64,000 nucleotides of DNA from CAVPGP01 sp963718065 (GCA_963718065.1 CAVQYE010000020.1:1-64000); one strand, 5' to 3'. Counted from the first letter of the stretch, positions 51,190 to 61,790 are shown. Notes: generated by a model from the letters alone, not told the origin. Numbers and translations are program-made.

Positions 51190-53090
51190 TCGACTACCTG
51201 CGGCTCCTCTTCGCGACGGCGGTCGTCCTGCTTCCCGGCGCGCTGATCGCGCGGGCGCTTGGCCAGCGGACGGTGTCGGCCGCGCTCGCGTGGGCGCTGG
51301 CGACGGTCTTCGCGGGGCTCCTGCTCGTCTTCGCGGTGCACGGCAGCCTGTGGCTCGTCTTCGTCGTCCTGGTCTTGGCGAGCGGGGCGGCACTCGTACG
51401 GGCGCGGCCCGACCTGCGGAGCCCTCGTGGCCGCGGTGCGGTGCTGCTCGGCGGCCTGCTGTTCGGAATGCTGCTCTGGCACGTCGCCGGGCAACTCGGG
51501 GGTGACGCGCTGTTCCATCTCGCGCGGGTGCGAAAGCTCGACGAGCTCGGCGGGCTGCATCTCTCGACCGTCGACGAGTTCAAGGACGGCGGGCTGCATC
51601 CGGGCTACGCGTTCCCGCTCTGGCACGGGTTCCTCGCGCTCGTCGCGAAGCTGTCGGGCCTCGACCCGTCGGTCGTCGTGCGGCACGAGGCGAGCGTTCT
51701 GGCGCCGATCGCCTTCGCGGTGGCCTACGAGGCGGGCTACGCGGTCTTCCGCACCGTGTCGGGCGGCCTGGCGGTGCTCGTCGCGCAGGTGGGGCTGATC
51801 GCGCTGGCCCCCGGCCACGGCGGGGCGTACACGTCGCTCGCGCTGCCGCCGACGGTGACGCGCCAGCTGCTCGTGCCGGCGGCGATCACGCTCTTCTTTT
51901 TCGCGCTCGACCGGCCGACGCGTTCCGCCCTCGGCGCGCTCGCCGCGGCGTCACTCGCGATCGCGCTCGTCCATCCGACGTATGCGCTGTTCCTCGTCCT
52001 GCCGCTCGCGGGCTTCGTGGCCGCGCGGTGGCTGCTGACGCGGGAGGACCTGCGGGCCGGCCTCGTTGGACTGGCGGCACTGCTCGTGCCGACCGGGCTC
52101 GTCGTCCTGTGGCTGCGGCCGATCGTCAACGAGACCGTCTCGCACGACCCGAGCCGCGCGGAGCAGCTGCGGTCGCTCCGCCACTACGGCGAGCAGCTCG
52201 ACATCTGGTCGGTCGACCGGTACCGGCTGGCTCCCGAGGTGCTGGGGCGCGGCGGCGCGATCGCGGTCGCCGCGCTGGTGCTGGTCCCGCTCGCCGCGCT
52301 TGCAGCCCGGCGCCGTTGGGCCGCGCTCGTCCTCGGCGGCACGGTCGTCGTGCTGGCGATCGTGCTCATCCCGCTGCTCTTCGTTCCGTTTTCCGACGCC
52401 GTGTCGCTGTCCCAGTCCCGCCGAGCCGCCGGCTTCCTGCCGGTGGCCTTCGCCTTCGCGGGCGGGCTCGGGGTGCTCGCGCGCTTCATGGGCCCGGCGC
52501 TCGTCCCGGCAACGTTCGTCGCCGGCATCGTCCTGCAGCTGCTCTGGCCGGGCGACTTCCAGTACGGCCTCGAGGACGGCGGCCCAGCGCTCGCGACCTG
52601 GATCGCCGCGATCGGCGGGGGCATTGCGCTCGTCGTGGCCGCGGTTCTGCGCCGTGGCCGCCAGATCGACCCCGGCCCGGTTGCGGCGTGGGCGGCGGTC
52701 GCCTTCGTCCTGCCGGTCGTGACGCACGCCGTCTTCAACTGGAGCCCACGCGAGCGAACCGACGCGACGCAGCTGCCGAGCGGCCTCGTCGACGCGCTGC
52801 GCGGCCAGGTGCCCAAGGGCGCAATCGTCTTCGCCGGCCTCGAGGCGAGCTACCGGATCGCGGCCGAGGCGCCGGTCTACGTGGCCGCCGCACCGCCTGC
52901 GCACGTCGCCGACACGACGAAGAACCACCCCTACGCGCGCCGGCTCGACGTGCAGCGGTTCTTCGAGACGCACGACCTCGCGATCCCACGGAGGTACGGC
53001 GCCGGGTACCTCGTCGTGCCGCCGTCGTTCCCCGCGGACGGCCTGCAACGGCTCTACGGCGACCACCGCTACGTGCTCTACCGGCTGTAG
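51186..53090 (+). CDS. Large integral membrane protein, GT-C-glycosyltransferase-like
   Basis: 634 aa, intact, about 13 hydrophobic segments followed by a soluble C-terminal ~120 residues (VDALRGQVPKGAIVFAGLEASYRI ... GAGYLVVPPSFPADGLQRLYG). An acidic/His stretch between early segments, GDALFHLARVRKLDELGG, resembles the catalytic loop of lipid-linked-sugar-dependent GT-C enzymes. No closer family recognised. GTG start inside the stop of the GT2 gene indicates a shared function in glycan assembly. Confidence 0.65.
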   Translation: MIDYLRLLFATAVVLLPGALIARALGQRTVSAALAWALATVFAGLLLVFAVHGSLWLVFVVLVLASGAALVRARPDLRSPRGRGAVLLGGLLFGMLLWHVAGQLGGDALFHLARVRKLDELGGLHLSTVDEFKDGGLHPGYAFPLWHGFLALVAKLSGLDPSVVVRHEASVLAPIAFAVAYEAGYAVFRTVSGGLAVLVAQVGLIALAPGHGGAYTSLALPPTVTRQLLVPAAITLFFFALDRPTRSALGALAAASLAIALVHPTYALFLVLPLAGFVAARWLLTREDLRAGLVGLAALLVPTGLVVLWLRPIVNETVSHDPSRAEQLRSLRHYGEQLDIWSVDRYRLAPEVLGRGGAIAVAALVLVPLAALAARRRWAALVLGGTVVVLAIVLIPLLFVPFSDAVSLSQSRRAAGFLPVAFAFAGGLGVLARFMGPALVPATFVAGIVLQLLWPGDFQYGLEDGGPALATWIAAIGGGIALVVAAVLRRGRQIDPGPVAAWAAVAFVLPVVTHAVFNWSPRERTDATQLPSGLVDALRGQVPKGAIVFAGLEASYRIAAEAPVYVAAAPPAHVADTTKNHPYARRLDVQRFFETHDLAIPRRYGAGYLVVPPSFPADGLQRLYGDHRYVLYRL

Positions 53091-53145
53091 AGCGCGACCG
53101 CCATCACCGGCAGCGCCACAAATCCGTCCGAGTAGCATCGCGCCC

Positions 53146-54397
53146 ATGAAGGTGCTGATCGTCTCGCTCTATTTCCCGCCCGCCGGCGGCGGGGGCGTCC
53201 AGCGGCCGCTGAAGTTCGCGACGCACCTGCCCGCGCTCGGGATCGAGACGCACGTGCTCGCGCCCGACGACCCGAAGTGGATCCACCGCGACGACGAGCT
53301 CGAGTCGCCGACGCAGGCGTGGGTGCACCGCGCGCGCTACCTCGGCCCGCGCGGGCGCAAGCCGGCCGAGGAGCTGCACGGACGCCATGGGATCGACCGG
53401 CTGCAGCGCCAGGCCCGGCTCGCGGGTCGCCGGCTGCTCGTGCCCGGACGAGAACGTGCCCTGGAACCTGACGGCGATTCCCGCGGCGATCCGAATCGTC
53501 AAGCAAGAGGGCATCGACGTCGTGCTCACGACCTCGCCGCCGAGCTCGGTGCACCTGATCGGCGCCGCGGTCAAGCGGGCGACGGGCGTGAAGTGGGTCG
53601 CCGACCTCCGCGACTCGCTCGTCGCCCATCCGCACCGCCGCGCCGAGCGGCTGGCCGTGCGGATCAAGGAGCAGGGCGAGCACGTCGTCGCGCGCACGGT
53701 GGCGCGCTCCGCGGACGCGATCGTCGCCGTCTCGGAAGCGATCCGCGAGGAGACGGAAGGCTTCAAGCCGCGCGGGCCTGTGATCACGATCGCGAACGGC
53801 TCGGACTTCGACGACTTCGCCGGCCTGCCCTACAACCGCACCGACCGCTTCCGGATCACGCACACCGGCAGCTTCTTCGGCAAGCGCAGCCCACGCCCGT
53901 TCCTGACCGCGTTCGCCGAGTCGGGGCTCGACGACGTGGTCGCCCGCTTCGTCGGCGACTTCCGCGCCGCCGATCGCGAATGGGCGGAGCAGCTCGGCCT
54001 GGGCGGGCAGCTCGAGCTGTACGACTTCGGCAGCCGCCGCCGCGCCCTCGAGCTGCAGCGCGACTCGGACGCGCTGCTCCTGCTGATCCCCGACGCCGGC
54101 GGCCGCGGCAAGGGCGTCCTCTCCGGGAAGGTCTTCGAGTACCTGGCGGCCGAGCGCCCGATCCTCGCCTCCGTGCCCACCGACGGGGCGGCAGCCGAGT
54201 TGATCCGCGAGACGGGGACCGGCGTCGTTGTCCCGCCCGAGGACACCGACGCAATCCGCGAGGGCTTGAGCGGGCTGGTCGACCGCTGGCGCGCAGACGA
54301 CCTCGACAGCGCGATCCTCCCCGACGACGTCCGCAAACGCGTCTCGCGCGAGTCGCGAGTCCGCGACCTCGCCGACCTCCTCGGGACCCTCGAATGA
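53146..54397 (+). CDS. Glycosyltransferase family 4 protein (frameshifted)
   Basis: About 417 aa with one break near 53450. MKVLIVSLYFPPAGGGGVQRP is the GT4 N-terminus; after the break ENVPWNLTAIPAAIRIVKQEGIDVVLTTSPP-type strands, KWVADLRDSL, ITIANGSDFDDF, ITHTGSFFGKRSPRPFL, and GVLSGKVFEYLAAERPILASVP with the conserved E near the donor site. This subgroup is common in exopolysaccharide clusters. ATGA overlap with the polymerase-like gene that follows. Confidence 0.87.
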
Positions 54398-55693
54398 GAC
54401 GGCTGACGAGCTTCTTCTTCCTGGCGACGATCTTCTCGGTCACCTTCGAGAAGCTGCACTGGAGCCTTGCCGGCACCGTCAACCTCGCCGACGTGCTGGC
54501 GATCGCGTTCCTCGTCACCTGGGCCGCGGGCTCGCAGCGGCGCATCCCGCAGACGACGGCGACGATCCTCGGGTTCTTCGCCGCGTTCCTCGTCGTCTAC
54601 CTGATCGGCTTCTACAACCTCGACACCGAGGACGCGCTGGCGCAGTTCGCGAAGGGCATGGGGAAGTTCCTGATCCACTTCTCGTTCCTCGCCGCCGGGG
54701 TCGCGTACCTGACGCGGCGCTCACAGCGCTACTACTGGCGCACGCTCGCCTGGTTCTGCGGCGGCATGGTCGCGAACGCGCTCTACGGTGTCGCCCAGCT
54801 GCTCGTCGCCCGCGCCGGTGGCAACCTCGACCAGGACGTCCTCTCACCGCTCACCGGCGGCGCGAGCCAGATCAACGTCTACGGCGCGATCAACGGCGTC
54901 AGCGTCTATCCGGCCGAACGCGCTCACCGGCGACCCGAACCACCTCGGGATCATGCTGATCATGCCGATCCTGGTGCTGGCGCCGATCTATCTCCGCCTC
55001 GAGCGGGGCCACCGCCTCCGCGTGCCGCTCGCGCTCGTGCTCGCGTTCCTGCTCGTCGTCGAGCTCGCGACGCTCTCTCGCTCGGGCCTGCTCGGGCTCG
55101 GCGTCGGCGCGCTGATCCTCGCCGTGCCGTACCGCCGCTTCCTCCACTCGCGCGAGCTGCTGCTGCCGCTCGCCGGTGCGGCCGCCGTCGTGCTCTACAT
55201 CGTGCTGACGCGGCTCTCGTTCTTCGAGACCGTGCTCCGCTCGCGGGTCGAGACGAGTGGGAGCTCGAGCTCCGCCCACTTCGACGTCTACTCGTTCATC
55301 CCAGACGTCCTTCACTTGCACCCGCTGTTCGGGCTCGGGCTGAACAACTTCTCCGTCTACTACGAGTTCATCACCGGCAAGACGAACTGGGGGCCGCACT
55401 CGTTCTACGTCGCGCTGATCGTCGAGACCGGCCTGATCGGGACGATCCTCTTCGGAGCCTTCCTCTGGTTCCTGTTCCGCCGCCTCGGCGCCGCCCGCGC
55501 GCTGGGGCGGAGACTTGCTGCGGCGCGCGATCCGCTGGCGGCGCGCGTGCGCCCGCTCGCGTGGGGGCTGACGGCCGCGCTCGCCGGGACGATGGCCTCG
55601 AACGCGTTCTACCTGACGATGCAGTTCTATTACTTCTACGCCTTCGCGGCGCTCGTGCTGGCCGTGCCGGTCGTCTTCGCGCGGCGCCCATGA
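54394..55693 (+). CDS. O-antigen ligase/polymerase-like membrane protein (frameshifted)
   Basis: About 433 aa, ~10-11 hydrophobic segments. Break near 54925. Distinguishing features are LTGDPNHLGIMLIMPIL, ATLSRSGLLGLGVGALIL, and the large loop LHLHPLFGLGLNNFSVYYEFITGK followed by WGPHSFYVALIVETGLIGTILF; the HPLFGLGLNNF...HSFYVALIVETG order is the Wzy/WaaL signature. Second member of this family in the window. Coupled to GT4 genes on both sides. Confidence 0.85.
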
Positions 55694-56688
55694 GGGTCTG
55701 TGTCCTGACGACGTCGTACCCGCGCCGGGCGGGCGACCTGGCCGGGTCGTTCGTGGCCGACCAGGTCGAGAACCTCCGCTCCGCCGGGGTCGAGGTGGAC
55801 GTCGTCTCGCCGCAGGACTTCCGGCACTTCGGCATCGCGTACGGCGACGGGATCGCGCAGAACCTGAAGGCGGCGCCGTGGAAGGCGGCGCTCGTGCCGG
55901 CGTTCCTGGCGGCCTATGCGCACGAGGCCCGGCTGCGCGCGCGCAACGTCGACGTCGTGCACGCCCACTGGCTGCCGTCAGGCCTCGCGGCGCTCGCGAC
56001 CGGCAAGCCGTATGTGCTCCAGGTCTGGGGGACGGATGTCGAGCTTGCGCGGCGCGCGCCCGCGCTCTTCCGGCCCGTCGTGCGCCGGGCACGGGTCGTC
56101 GTCGCCGCCTCGTCGGCTCTGGCGAAGGACGCGCGCGCACTCGGGGCGCGGGAGGTCCACGTGATCCCGGGCGGCGTCGAGATCCCCGAGCATGTGCGGG
56201 AGCCGGCGGAGCCGCCGCACGTGCTCTACGCCGGCCGGCTGTCGCCGGAGAAGGGAATCCTCGAGTTCGTCGAGGCCACCCGCGGGCTCCCGCGCGTGAT
56301 CGTCGGCGACGGCCCGCTGCGCGATCGCGTGCCGGAGGCGCTCGGCTTCGTGCCGCACGACCGGATGGGCGCCTTCTACGAGGCCGCGGCGGTCGTATGC
56401 GTTCCGTCGAGGCGAGAGGGCTACGGCTTCGTCGCCCACGAGGCGATGGCCTACGGAAGGCCGGTAGTCGCGACGCGCGTCGGCGGCCTGGTCGACGCGG
56501 TGGATGATGGCGTCACGGGGCTGCTCGTGACGCGGAAAGGGCTTCGCGCGGCGATCGAGCGTCTGCTCGCTGACCCGGGGATGAGGCGCCGGTTCGGTCG
56601 CGCCGCACATGCGAAGGCAAAGGCGCAACTCGCCCCAGCCGCAGAGGCGGGCGCGCTCATCGACCTCTACGCTGGGATCGTTAGCTAG
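55690..56688 (+). CDS. Glycosyltransferase family 4 protein
   Basis: 332 aa, intact. MRVCVLTTSYPRRAGDLAGSFV start, VDVVHAHWLPSGLAAL, VLQVWGTDVELARRAP, VHVIPGGVEIPE, VLYAGRLSPEKGILEFVEA and VCVPSRREGYGFVAHEAMAYGRPVVATRVGG (E-x7-E). A standard retaining GT-B enzyme. ATGA overlap with the ligase-like gene; its end overlaps the convergent epimerase by eight bases. Confidence 0.92.
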   Translation: MRVCVLTTSYPRRAGDLAGSFVADQVENLRSAGVEVDVVSPQDFRHFGIAYGDGIAQNLKAAPWKAALVPAFLAAYAHEARLRARNVDVVHAHWLPSGLAALATGKPYVLQVWGTDVELARRAPALFRPVVRRARVVVAASSALAKDARALGAREVHVIPGGVEIPEHVREPAEPPHVLYAGRLSPEKGILEFVEATRGLPRVIVGDGPLRDRVPEALGFVPHDRMGAFYEAAAVVCVPSRREGYGFVAHEAMAYGRPVVATRVGGLVDAVDDGVTGLLVTRKGLRAAIERLLADPGMRRRFGRAAHAKAKAQLAPAAEAGALIDLYAGIVS

Positions 56689-57754
56689 GAAGTCGCTCGG
56701 CCACTGCCTGAGCGAGTTGGTCGAGGATCTCCTCAAGCGAGATCGACACCTCCCACTGCGGATAGTCGGAGCGGAAGAGTGCGAGGTCGCTGATGTAGCA
56801 GATGTGGTCGCCGCGCCGCGGTCTCGTCGACGTACTCGGTCTCGAGCGTCTGGCCGAGAGCTCCTCGAGAGCGGTCGATCGCCTCGAGCAGGGAGATGCT
56901 GTTCGCGCGGCCGCCGCCGAGGTTGTAGACCTCGCCGGACGCGGGATTCTGCGGCGAACGCCATGATCGCGCGTGCAGACGTCGAGCGAGTGGATGTTGT
57001 CGCGCACCTGCTTGCCCTTGTAGCCGAAGATCCGGTAGGGCGGCCCTCGCGCGTCGCGCGGACGAGGTAGGCGAGGAAGCCGTGCAGCTCGGCGCCCGAG
57101 TGTTGCGGGCCGGTGAGGCAGCCGCCGCGGAAGCAGACCGTCGGCATCCCGAAGTAGCGCCCGTACTCCTGCACCATCACGTCGGCCGCCGACCTTCGAC
57201 GCGCCGAAGAGGCTGTGCATCGTCGCGTCGATCCGCATCGTCTCGTCGATCCCGTCGGCGTAGGCCGGGTCGGCGTAGTCCCAGCGCGTCTCCAGCTCGA
57301 CGAGCGGGAGCTCGTTCGGCGCGTCGCCGTAGACCTTGTTCGTCGAGAGGAAGACGAACGGCGACTCCGGGCAGCGTGCCGGCGCGCCGCCTCGAGCAGG
57401 TTCAGCGTCCCGACGCGCGTTGACGTCGAAGTCGTCGAACGGACGCGCGGCCGCGAGGTCGTGCGACGGCTGCGCGGCGCAGTGGACGATGAGATCCGGC
57501 TCGACTTCCTCGAAGAGCCGCCTCGACTCGTGGCGCGGTCGCGGATGTCGAGGTCGTGGTGCTCGAAGGCGGCGTGCTCTGGACGCAGCCGCTCGAGGTT
57601 CCAGGTCGTGTCGCCGTGTCTCGCCGAAGAAGTCGCGGCGCATGTTGTTGTCGACGCCGAGGACGCGTCCAGCCCCGCGCGTCGAGGAATGCGACGCCTC
57701 GGAGCCGATCAGGCCGCTGGAGCCCGTGACGAGCGCCGTCTGCACGCGGCGCAT
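56681..57754 (-). pseudogene. CDP-paratose-2-epimerase-like NAD-dependent epimerase, many frame breaks
   Basis: Conserved blocks appear in order but scattered over frames: ALVTGSSGLIGSEA, LGVDNNMRRDFFGE, LFEEVEPDLIVHCAAQPSHDLA, PFVFLSTNKVYGDAPNELPL, TRWDYADPAYADGIDETMRID, SLFGASKV, QEYGRYFGMPTVCFRGGCLTGPQHSGAE, YRIFGYKGKQVRDNIHS, GDHICYISDLALFRSDYP. These are the hallmarks of the tyvelose/CDP-paratose epimerase group acting on surface sugars. At least six single-base breaks fall within ~1 kb, denser than in neighbouring genes, so this copy may be truly decaying or lies in poorly read sequence. Only minus-strand gene in this cluster; divergent from gmd. Confidence 0.75.
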
Positions 57755-57798
57755 CTTACGGATGGTGTCGCCGATGCCAGCGGCTATCCTCGACGGCC

Positions 57799-58810
57799 GT
57801 GACGACGAGACGGGCATTGATCACCGGGGTCGGCGGACAGGATGGTTCGCTTTTGGCCGAGCTGCTTCTCCGGGAGGGCTACGAGGTCTCGGGCATTGTC
57901 CGCCGGGCCGGCGAGTCGTACCCGAATCTCGAGGGCATCCGCGACCGGCTGACTCTCGTCGAGGCGAACCTCCTCGACCGCCCGTCGCTCGAGCGGGCGC
58001 TGCGGGAGTTCCAGCCGGGAGAGGTCTACAACCTGGCTTCCGTTTCGTTCGTCCCGACGTCCTGGGACGAGCCGGTTCTGACCGCCGAGTTCGCCGCGGT
58101 CGGCGTGACGACGATGCTCGAGGCGATTCGCGCCGTCGACCCCGGCGTCCGCTTCTACCAGGCGTCGTCCAGCGAGATCTTCGGCGAGCCGCGCGAGAGC
58201 CCGCAGAGCGAGGAGACGCCGCTCGCGCCGCTGACGCCGTACGGCGTCGCCAAGGCGTACGGCCACTTCATCACCCGCAGCTACCGGCACCGGTACGGGC
58301 TGCACGCGTCGTCCGGGATCCTCTACAACCACGAGTCGTCGCGCCGGCCGCCCGAGTTCCTGCCGCGCAAGGTCGCGCTCGCCGTCGCCCGGATCAAGCT
58401 CGGGCTGCAGGAGGAGCTCGTCGTCGGCGACCTCGCCGCCTCGCGCGACTGGGGCTACGCCGCCGACTACGTGCGCGCGATGTGGCTGATGCTCCAGCAG
58501 GAAGAGTCGGACGACTACGTGATCGCCACGGGTCAGGCACACAGCGTCGGCCAGCTCGTTCGTCTCGCGTTCGAACGGGCCGGCCTTGATCCCGAGGCAC
58601 ACGTTCGCGTCGACGACGCGCTGCTCCGCGGCCGAGCCGAGCTGCACGATCTCGTCGGCAATCCGACCCGCGCCCGCGACCGGCTCGGGCTGGGCGCCGT
58701 CCGTTTCGTTCGAGGAGCTCGTCTCGCTGCTCGTGGACGCCGATCTCGCCGCAGTCGCACGGGAGCCGGACGCGGCCACGGCGGGAGCTTCACGGGCGCC
58801 GCGTGTCTAG
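57799..58810 (+). CDS. gmd: GDP-mannose 4,6-dehydratase (frameshifted near end)
   Basis: About 337 aa. ALITGVGGQDGSLLAELLLREGYEVSGIVRR is the Gmd N-terminus with the unusual GxxGQDG NADP motif; EVYNLASVSFVPTSWDEP, FYQASSSEIFGEPRESPQSEETP, LTPYGVAKAYGHFITRSYR (Tyr-x3-Lys), GILYNHESSRRPPEFLPRKV and SRDWGYAADYVRAMWLML follow exactly. Makes GDP-4-keto-6-deoxymannose, the precursor of GDP-fucose, GDP-rhamnose or GDP-perosamine. A break near 58705 moves to the frame ending at 58810. GTG start. The gene is separate from the glycosyltransferase after it even though one frame stays open across both. Confidence 0.9.
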
Positions 58811-58839
58811 AGTGCGCGCGATTGCGCGGCCCGGCTAGC

Positions 58840-59982
58840 GTGGACGACGTGCGGCGGATCGCCGACAGCAGGTTCGTGCTGGTGGCGAACGGGACGCCCG
58901 ACTCGCCTCCGGCATCCGGCGTGCGGGACTACTTGCGGGACGCCGGGTCCGACCTGACGACGATCTTTCATCCGCTTACGACGGACGACACATTGCACTT
59001 CGTGGCGCATTACTTGAACGGCAAGCCAGTTCGGCAGCGCCGTGTCCGGCTGCCTTCGCGGCCGCCGCTGACCTTTCCGCTCGACCTGCTCGTGCCCCTT
59101 CGTCTACCGCGCGCGGATTGCTGGATCGGATTCAACAGCCTGGCGGCCGCTTACGGACTAGCGCGTCGGCGCCTCGGGTTGACACGGAGGGTTGTCTACT
59201 GGGCGGTCGACTTCGTGCCGAACCGATTCGGCAAGGGTTCGCCGCTCACCCGGCTCTACGACACGCTCGACCGGTTCTGCTGTCGGCACGCTGACCTTCG
59301 CGTCGATCTGACGCAGGCGGCACTCGATGCTCGCAGCGCGCGGCACCGGCTCGGGACCGACGCCGCGCCGACTCACGTCGCCCCCGTGGGAGTGTGGCTC
59401 GACCGAGTCGAGAAGGTTCCCGAGGACGGTTGGCGGGCGCGGCGCGTCGTGTTCGTGGGCGGGCTCGTACCACGTCAAGGAGTTGCGACATTGCTCGACG
59501 CGATCGCGCTCCTGCCCGATGTAACGCTCGAGATCGGGGGACGAGGTCCGCTTGAGGCGATGCTCCGCGCCCGAGCCGTCGAGCTCGGCATCGCCGAGCG
59601 GATCACGTTCCACGGCTTCCTCTCGAATCATCGCGACGTCGAGCGCCTCGTCGCCACGGCCTCCGTCGCCGCTGCGCCGTACACGACCGATCCAGACTCG
59701 TTCACCCGTTTCGCCGACCCCTCGAAGCTTCGGACCTACACCGGCGCCGGCGTTCCGGTGGTCACGACGAATGTTCCGCCGAACGCGGACGAGCTTGCCC
59801 GAGAAGCAGGTGCGGAGGTCGTCGGCTATTCGCCCGAGGAGATTGCGGCCGGGATCGAGGCAATTCTCGCTTCAGCCGAGGACTGGCAAAGGCGCCGTTC
59901 GGACGCTCTCCGATACGCAGCCGACTTCGATTGGTCGCGCATCGTCGAGGCGGTTCTCAGTCGCCTCGACTTCGTGCCCTAG
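58840..59982 (+). CDS. Glycosyltransferase family 4-like protein
   Basis: 380 aa, intact. An N-terminal acceptor half with LYDTLDRFCCRHADLRVDLT, then the donor half: RVVFVGGLVPRQGVATLLDAIALLP, LEIGGRGPLEAMLRARAVELGIAERITFHGFLS, VAAAPYTTDPDSFTRFADPSKLRTYTGAGVPVVTTNVP, where the acidic site is less obvious than in classic GT4. GTG at 58840 gives the first clear domain; the sequence is less GC-extreme than in the first half of the cluster. Probably adds the Gmd-derived deoxysugar or a related sugar. Confidence 0.82.
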   Translation: MDDVRRIADSRFVLVANGTPDSPPASGVRDYLRDAGSDLTTIFHPLTTDDTLHFVAHYLNGKPVRQRRVRLPSRPPLTFPLDLLVPLRLPRADCWIGFNSLAAAYGLARRRLGLTRRVVYWAVDFVPNRFGKGSPLTRLYDTLDRFCCRHADLRVDLTQAALDARSARHRLGTDAAPTHVAPVGVWLDRVEKVPEDGWRARRVVFVGGLVPRQGVATLLDAIALLPDVTLEIGGRGPLEAMLRARAVELGIAERITFHGFLSNHRDVERLVATASVAAAPYTTDPDSFTRFADPSKLRTYTGAGVPVVTTNVPPNADELAREAGAEVVGYSPEEIAAGIEAILASAEDWQRRRSDALRYAADFDWSRIVEAVLSRLDFVP

Positions 59983-60067
59983 GCCAACGTGAGTCGTCGT
60001 CGCCGGCAGTGCGCGCAGGCGGCCGTCCGAAGCCGGGCCGCCCGCAGCAGCTGTGCATACTGCGCCG

Positions 60068-61762
60068 ATGGATTCTGACGTTTCGCAGACGACGATCGAA
60101 CGATCGACGAACGCAGTGGGCGCCATCGGCTCGGTGCTCCTGTCCGTCGTCGTACCGGTTCTCAACCAGGAGGGCTCGATCGTCGAGAACGTCTACGAGA
60201 TCCAGAGGCGAATCGCCGCGAAGATCGGTGACGACTTCGAAATGATCGTCGTGTCCGACGGTTCGATCGACAGCACGGAGCAGCGACTTCTCGAGAGTGA
60301 GCTTCGTGGTGTACGCGTCTTCCACTACGACCGGAATCTCGGCAAGGGGTACGCCCTCAAGCTGGGGTCGCTCGAGGCCTACGGGCGATGGATCGGGTTC
60401 GTCGACGCCGACCTCGATCTCGACCCAAGCTCGTTGCCGGACTACGTTGCGATCGCCGAGCGGGACGGCCTCGACTTCGCGATCGGTTCCAAGAGGCATC
60501 CGGAGTCACACGTCTTCTACCCGCGGTCAAGGCGAATCGCATCCTGGTTCTTCCAGCAGCTCGTGCGCGTGCTCTTCCGGCTGAACGTTCGTGACACACA
60601 GGTGGGGCTGAAGGTATTCCGACGCGACGTCGCCGAGCAGGTCCTGCCGTTCCTCCTCGTGAAGCGATTCGCCTTCGACCTCGAGCTACTTGCAGTCGGC
60701 CGCGCTTTTGGCTTCGGTCGGATTCGCGAAATGCCGATTGCTCTGGACTACCGGTTCGCTGGATCGGGCGTTCGCTCCGTCGCCGTTCTCCGCGCGCTTT
60801 TCGACACGACGGCGGTCTTCTACCGCTTGCGCATCCTCCGGTACTACCAGCGCAGGCGCCGCATGACGGGTCGCTTCGGCTGGACTCGGCCCGGTGGCTT
60901 TCGTCCTCGCGTCGCCCTTGCCTGCTCGAGCGACGACGTGGCTGCCAAGCTCGACTATCCCCACCTCGACGTCCGGCTGCTCCGCGGGGACGACGGCAGT
61001 GAGCGGCGCCGCGTGGCCGAGAGCTCGCAGGACACGATCATCGCCTTCATCGAGCCGGATGCCATCCCGGCCGCCAATTGGATCTCGGCGACGACGCCGT
61101 TCCTGCAGCGGCAAGAGATCGTGGCCGTTGTCACGTCGAAGGTCGCTCCGGCGATCGGTTCGATCCGGGCGCTCGCTGCTGCTGCGGTGAGTGAGTCCCG
61201 CGTTGGAACAGGGTCACTTTATTACCGCTTCGCCCCGGGAAACATCAGATTCGTGAACGACTTCCCGGCCACGTCGATGGTGGTGCGGCGCGAGAGCTAC
61301 CTGGCGCTGCCACGGCGACTACCGCCCGAAGAAGTGGTTCGCGTGCTCGCTGAGACCGGGCGCGTGATCTACACGCCGGAGACGGTGCTGGTGGTTCCGC
61401 CCGCCCCGCTCTTCCGGCCTCACCTGGCCCGCACGTTCGCCTACGGTCGGGCGCGCGGTCGGGCCGTCCGCCGCCGTGGTCCGAGGGCGTTGCGTTGGTC
61501 GACCGTGCTCTCGCTCGCGCCTGCGACCTACACCGCCGTGGGGTGGCTCCTGCTCGCGCGCGGAGGCCTTGCGGCCGAGGCTTGGGTCGCTGGTTGGATC
61601 GGGTACGCCGTCGTCGTCGGCGCCAGCGCCGCGATCGGTGCGCTTCGCTTTCGCTCTGCGAGGGTCGGTGCGCTTGCCGTCTTGGGGCTCGTCCTCACGC
61701 ACTTCGTCTTCGCGGCGGGGTTCGTCGCCGGAGTGCTCGGTGCGTCAGCCGGAGACGCGTGA
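60068..61762 (+). CDS. Large GT2 glycosyltransferase with second GT-A-like half and membrane segments
   Basis: 564 aa, intact. First half is a clear dolichyl-phosphate-type GT2: LLSVVVPVLNQEGSIVENVY, MIVVSDGSIDSTEQ, RVFHYDRNLGKGYALKLGSLEAYG, GFVDADLDLDPSSLP, RDTQVGLKVFRRDVAEQVLPFLLVKRFAFDLELLAVGRAFG. The second half (RVALACSSDDVAAKLDYPHLDVRLL, IIAFIEPDAIPAANWISATTPFL, FVNDFPATSMVVRRESYLALP) looks like a degenerate GT-A domain lacking an obvious DxD. Two or three membrane segments end the protein. The double-domain arrangement is unusual. Confidence 0.78.
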   Translation: MDSDVSQTTIERSTNAVGAIGSVLLSVVVPVLNQEGSIVENVYEIQRRIAAKIGDDFEMIVVSDGSIDSTEQRLLESELRGVRVFHYDRNLGKGYALKLGSLEAYGRWIGFVDADLDLDPSSLPDYVAIAERDGLDFAIGSKRHPESHVFYPRSRRIASWFFQQLVRVLFRLNVRDTQVGLKVFRRDVAEQVLPFLLVKRFAFDLELLAVGRAFGFGRIREMPIALDYRFAGSGVRSVAVLRALFDTTAVFYRLRILRYYQRRRRMTGRFGWTRPGGFRPRVALACSSDDVAAKLDYPHLDVRLLRGDDGSERRRVAESSQDTIIAFIEPDAIPAANWISATTPFLQRQEIVAVVTSKVAPAIGSIRALAAAAVSESRVGTGSLYYRFAPGNIRFVNDFPATSMVVRRESYLALPRRLPPEEVVRVLAETGRVIYTPETVLVVPPAPLFRPHLARTFAYGRARGRAVRRRGPRALRWSTVLSLAPATYTAVGWLLLARGGLAAEAWVAGWIGYAVVVGASAAIGALRFRSARVGALAVLGLVLTHFVFAAGFVAGVLGASAGDA

Positions 61763-61790
61763 GCGTCTGGTGCAGAATCCGGACGGAGTC

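Noticed and set aside
57799..59982. Gmd-glycosyltransferase fusion protein
   Set aside because: The open frame persists by chance after a break near 58705; the Gmd C-terminus continues in another frame to 58810 and the glycosyltransferase has its own start.
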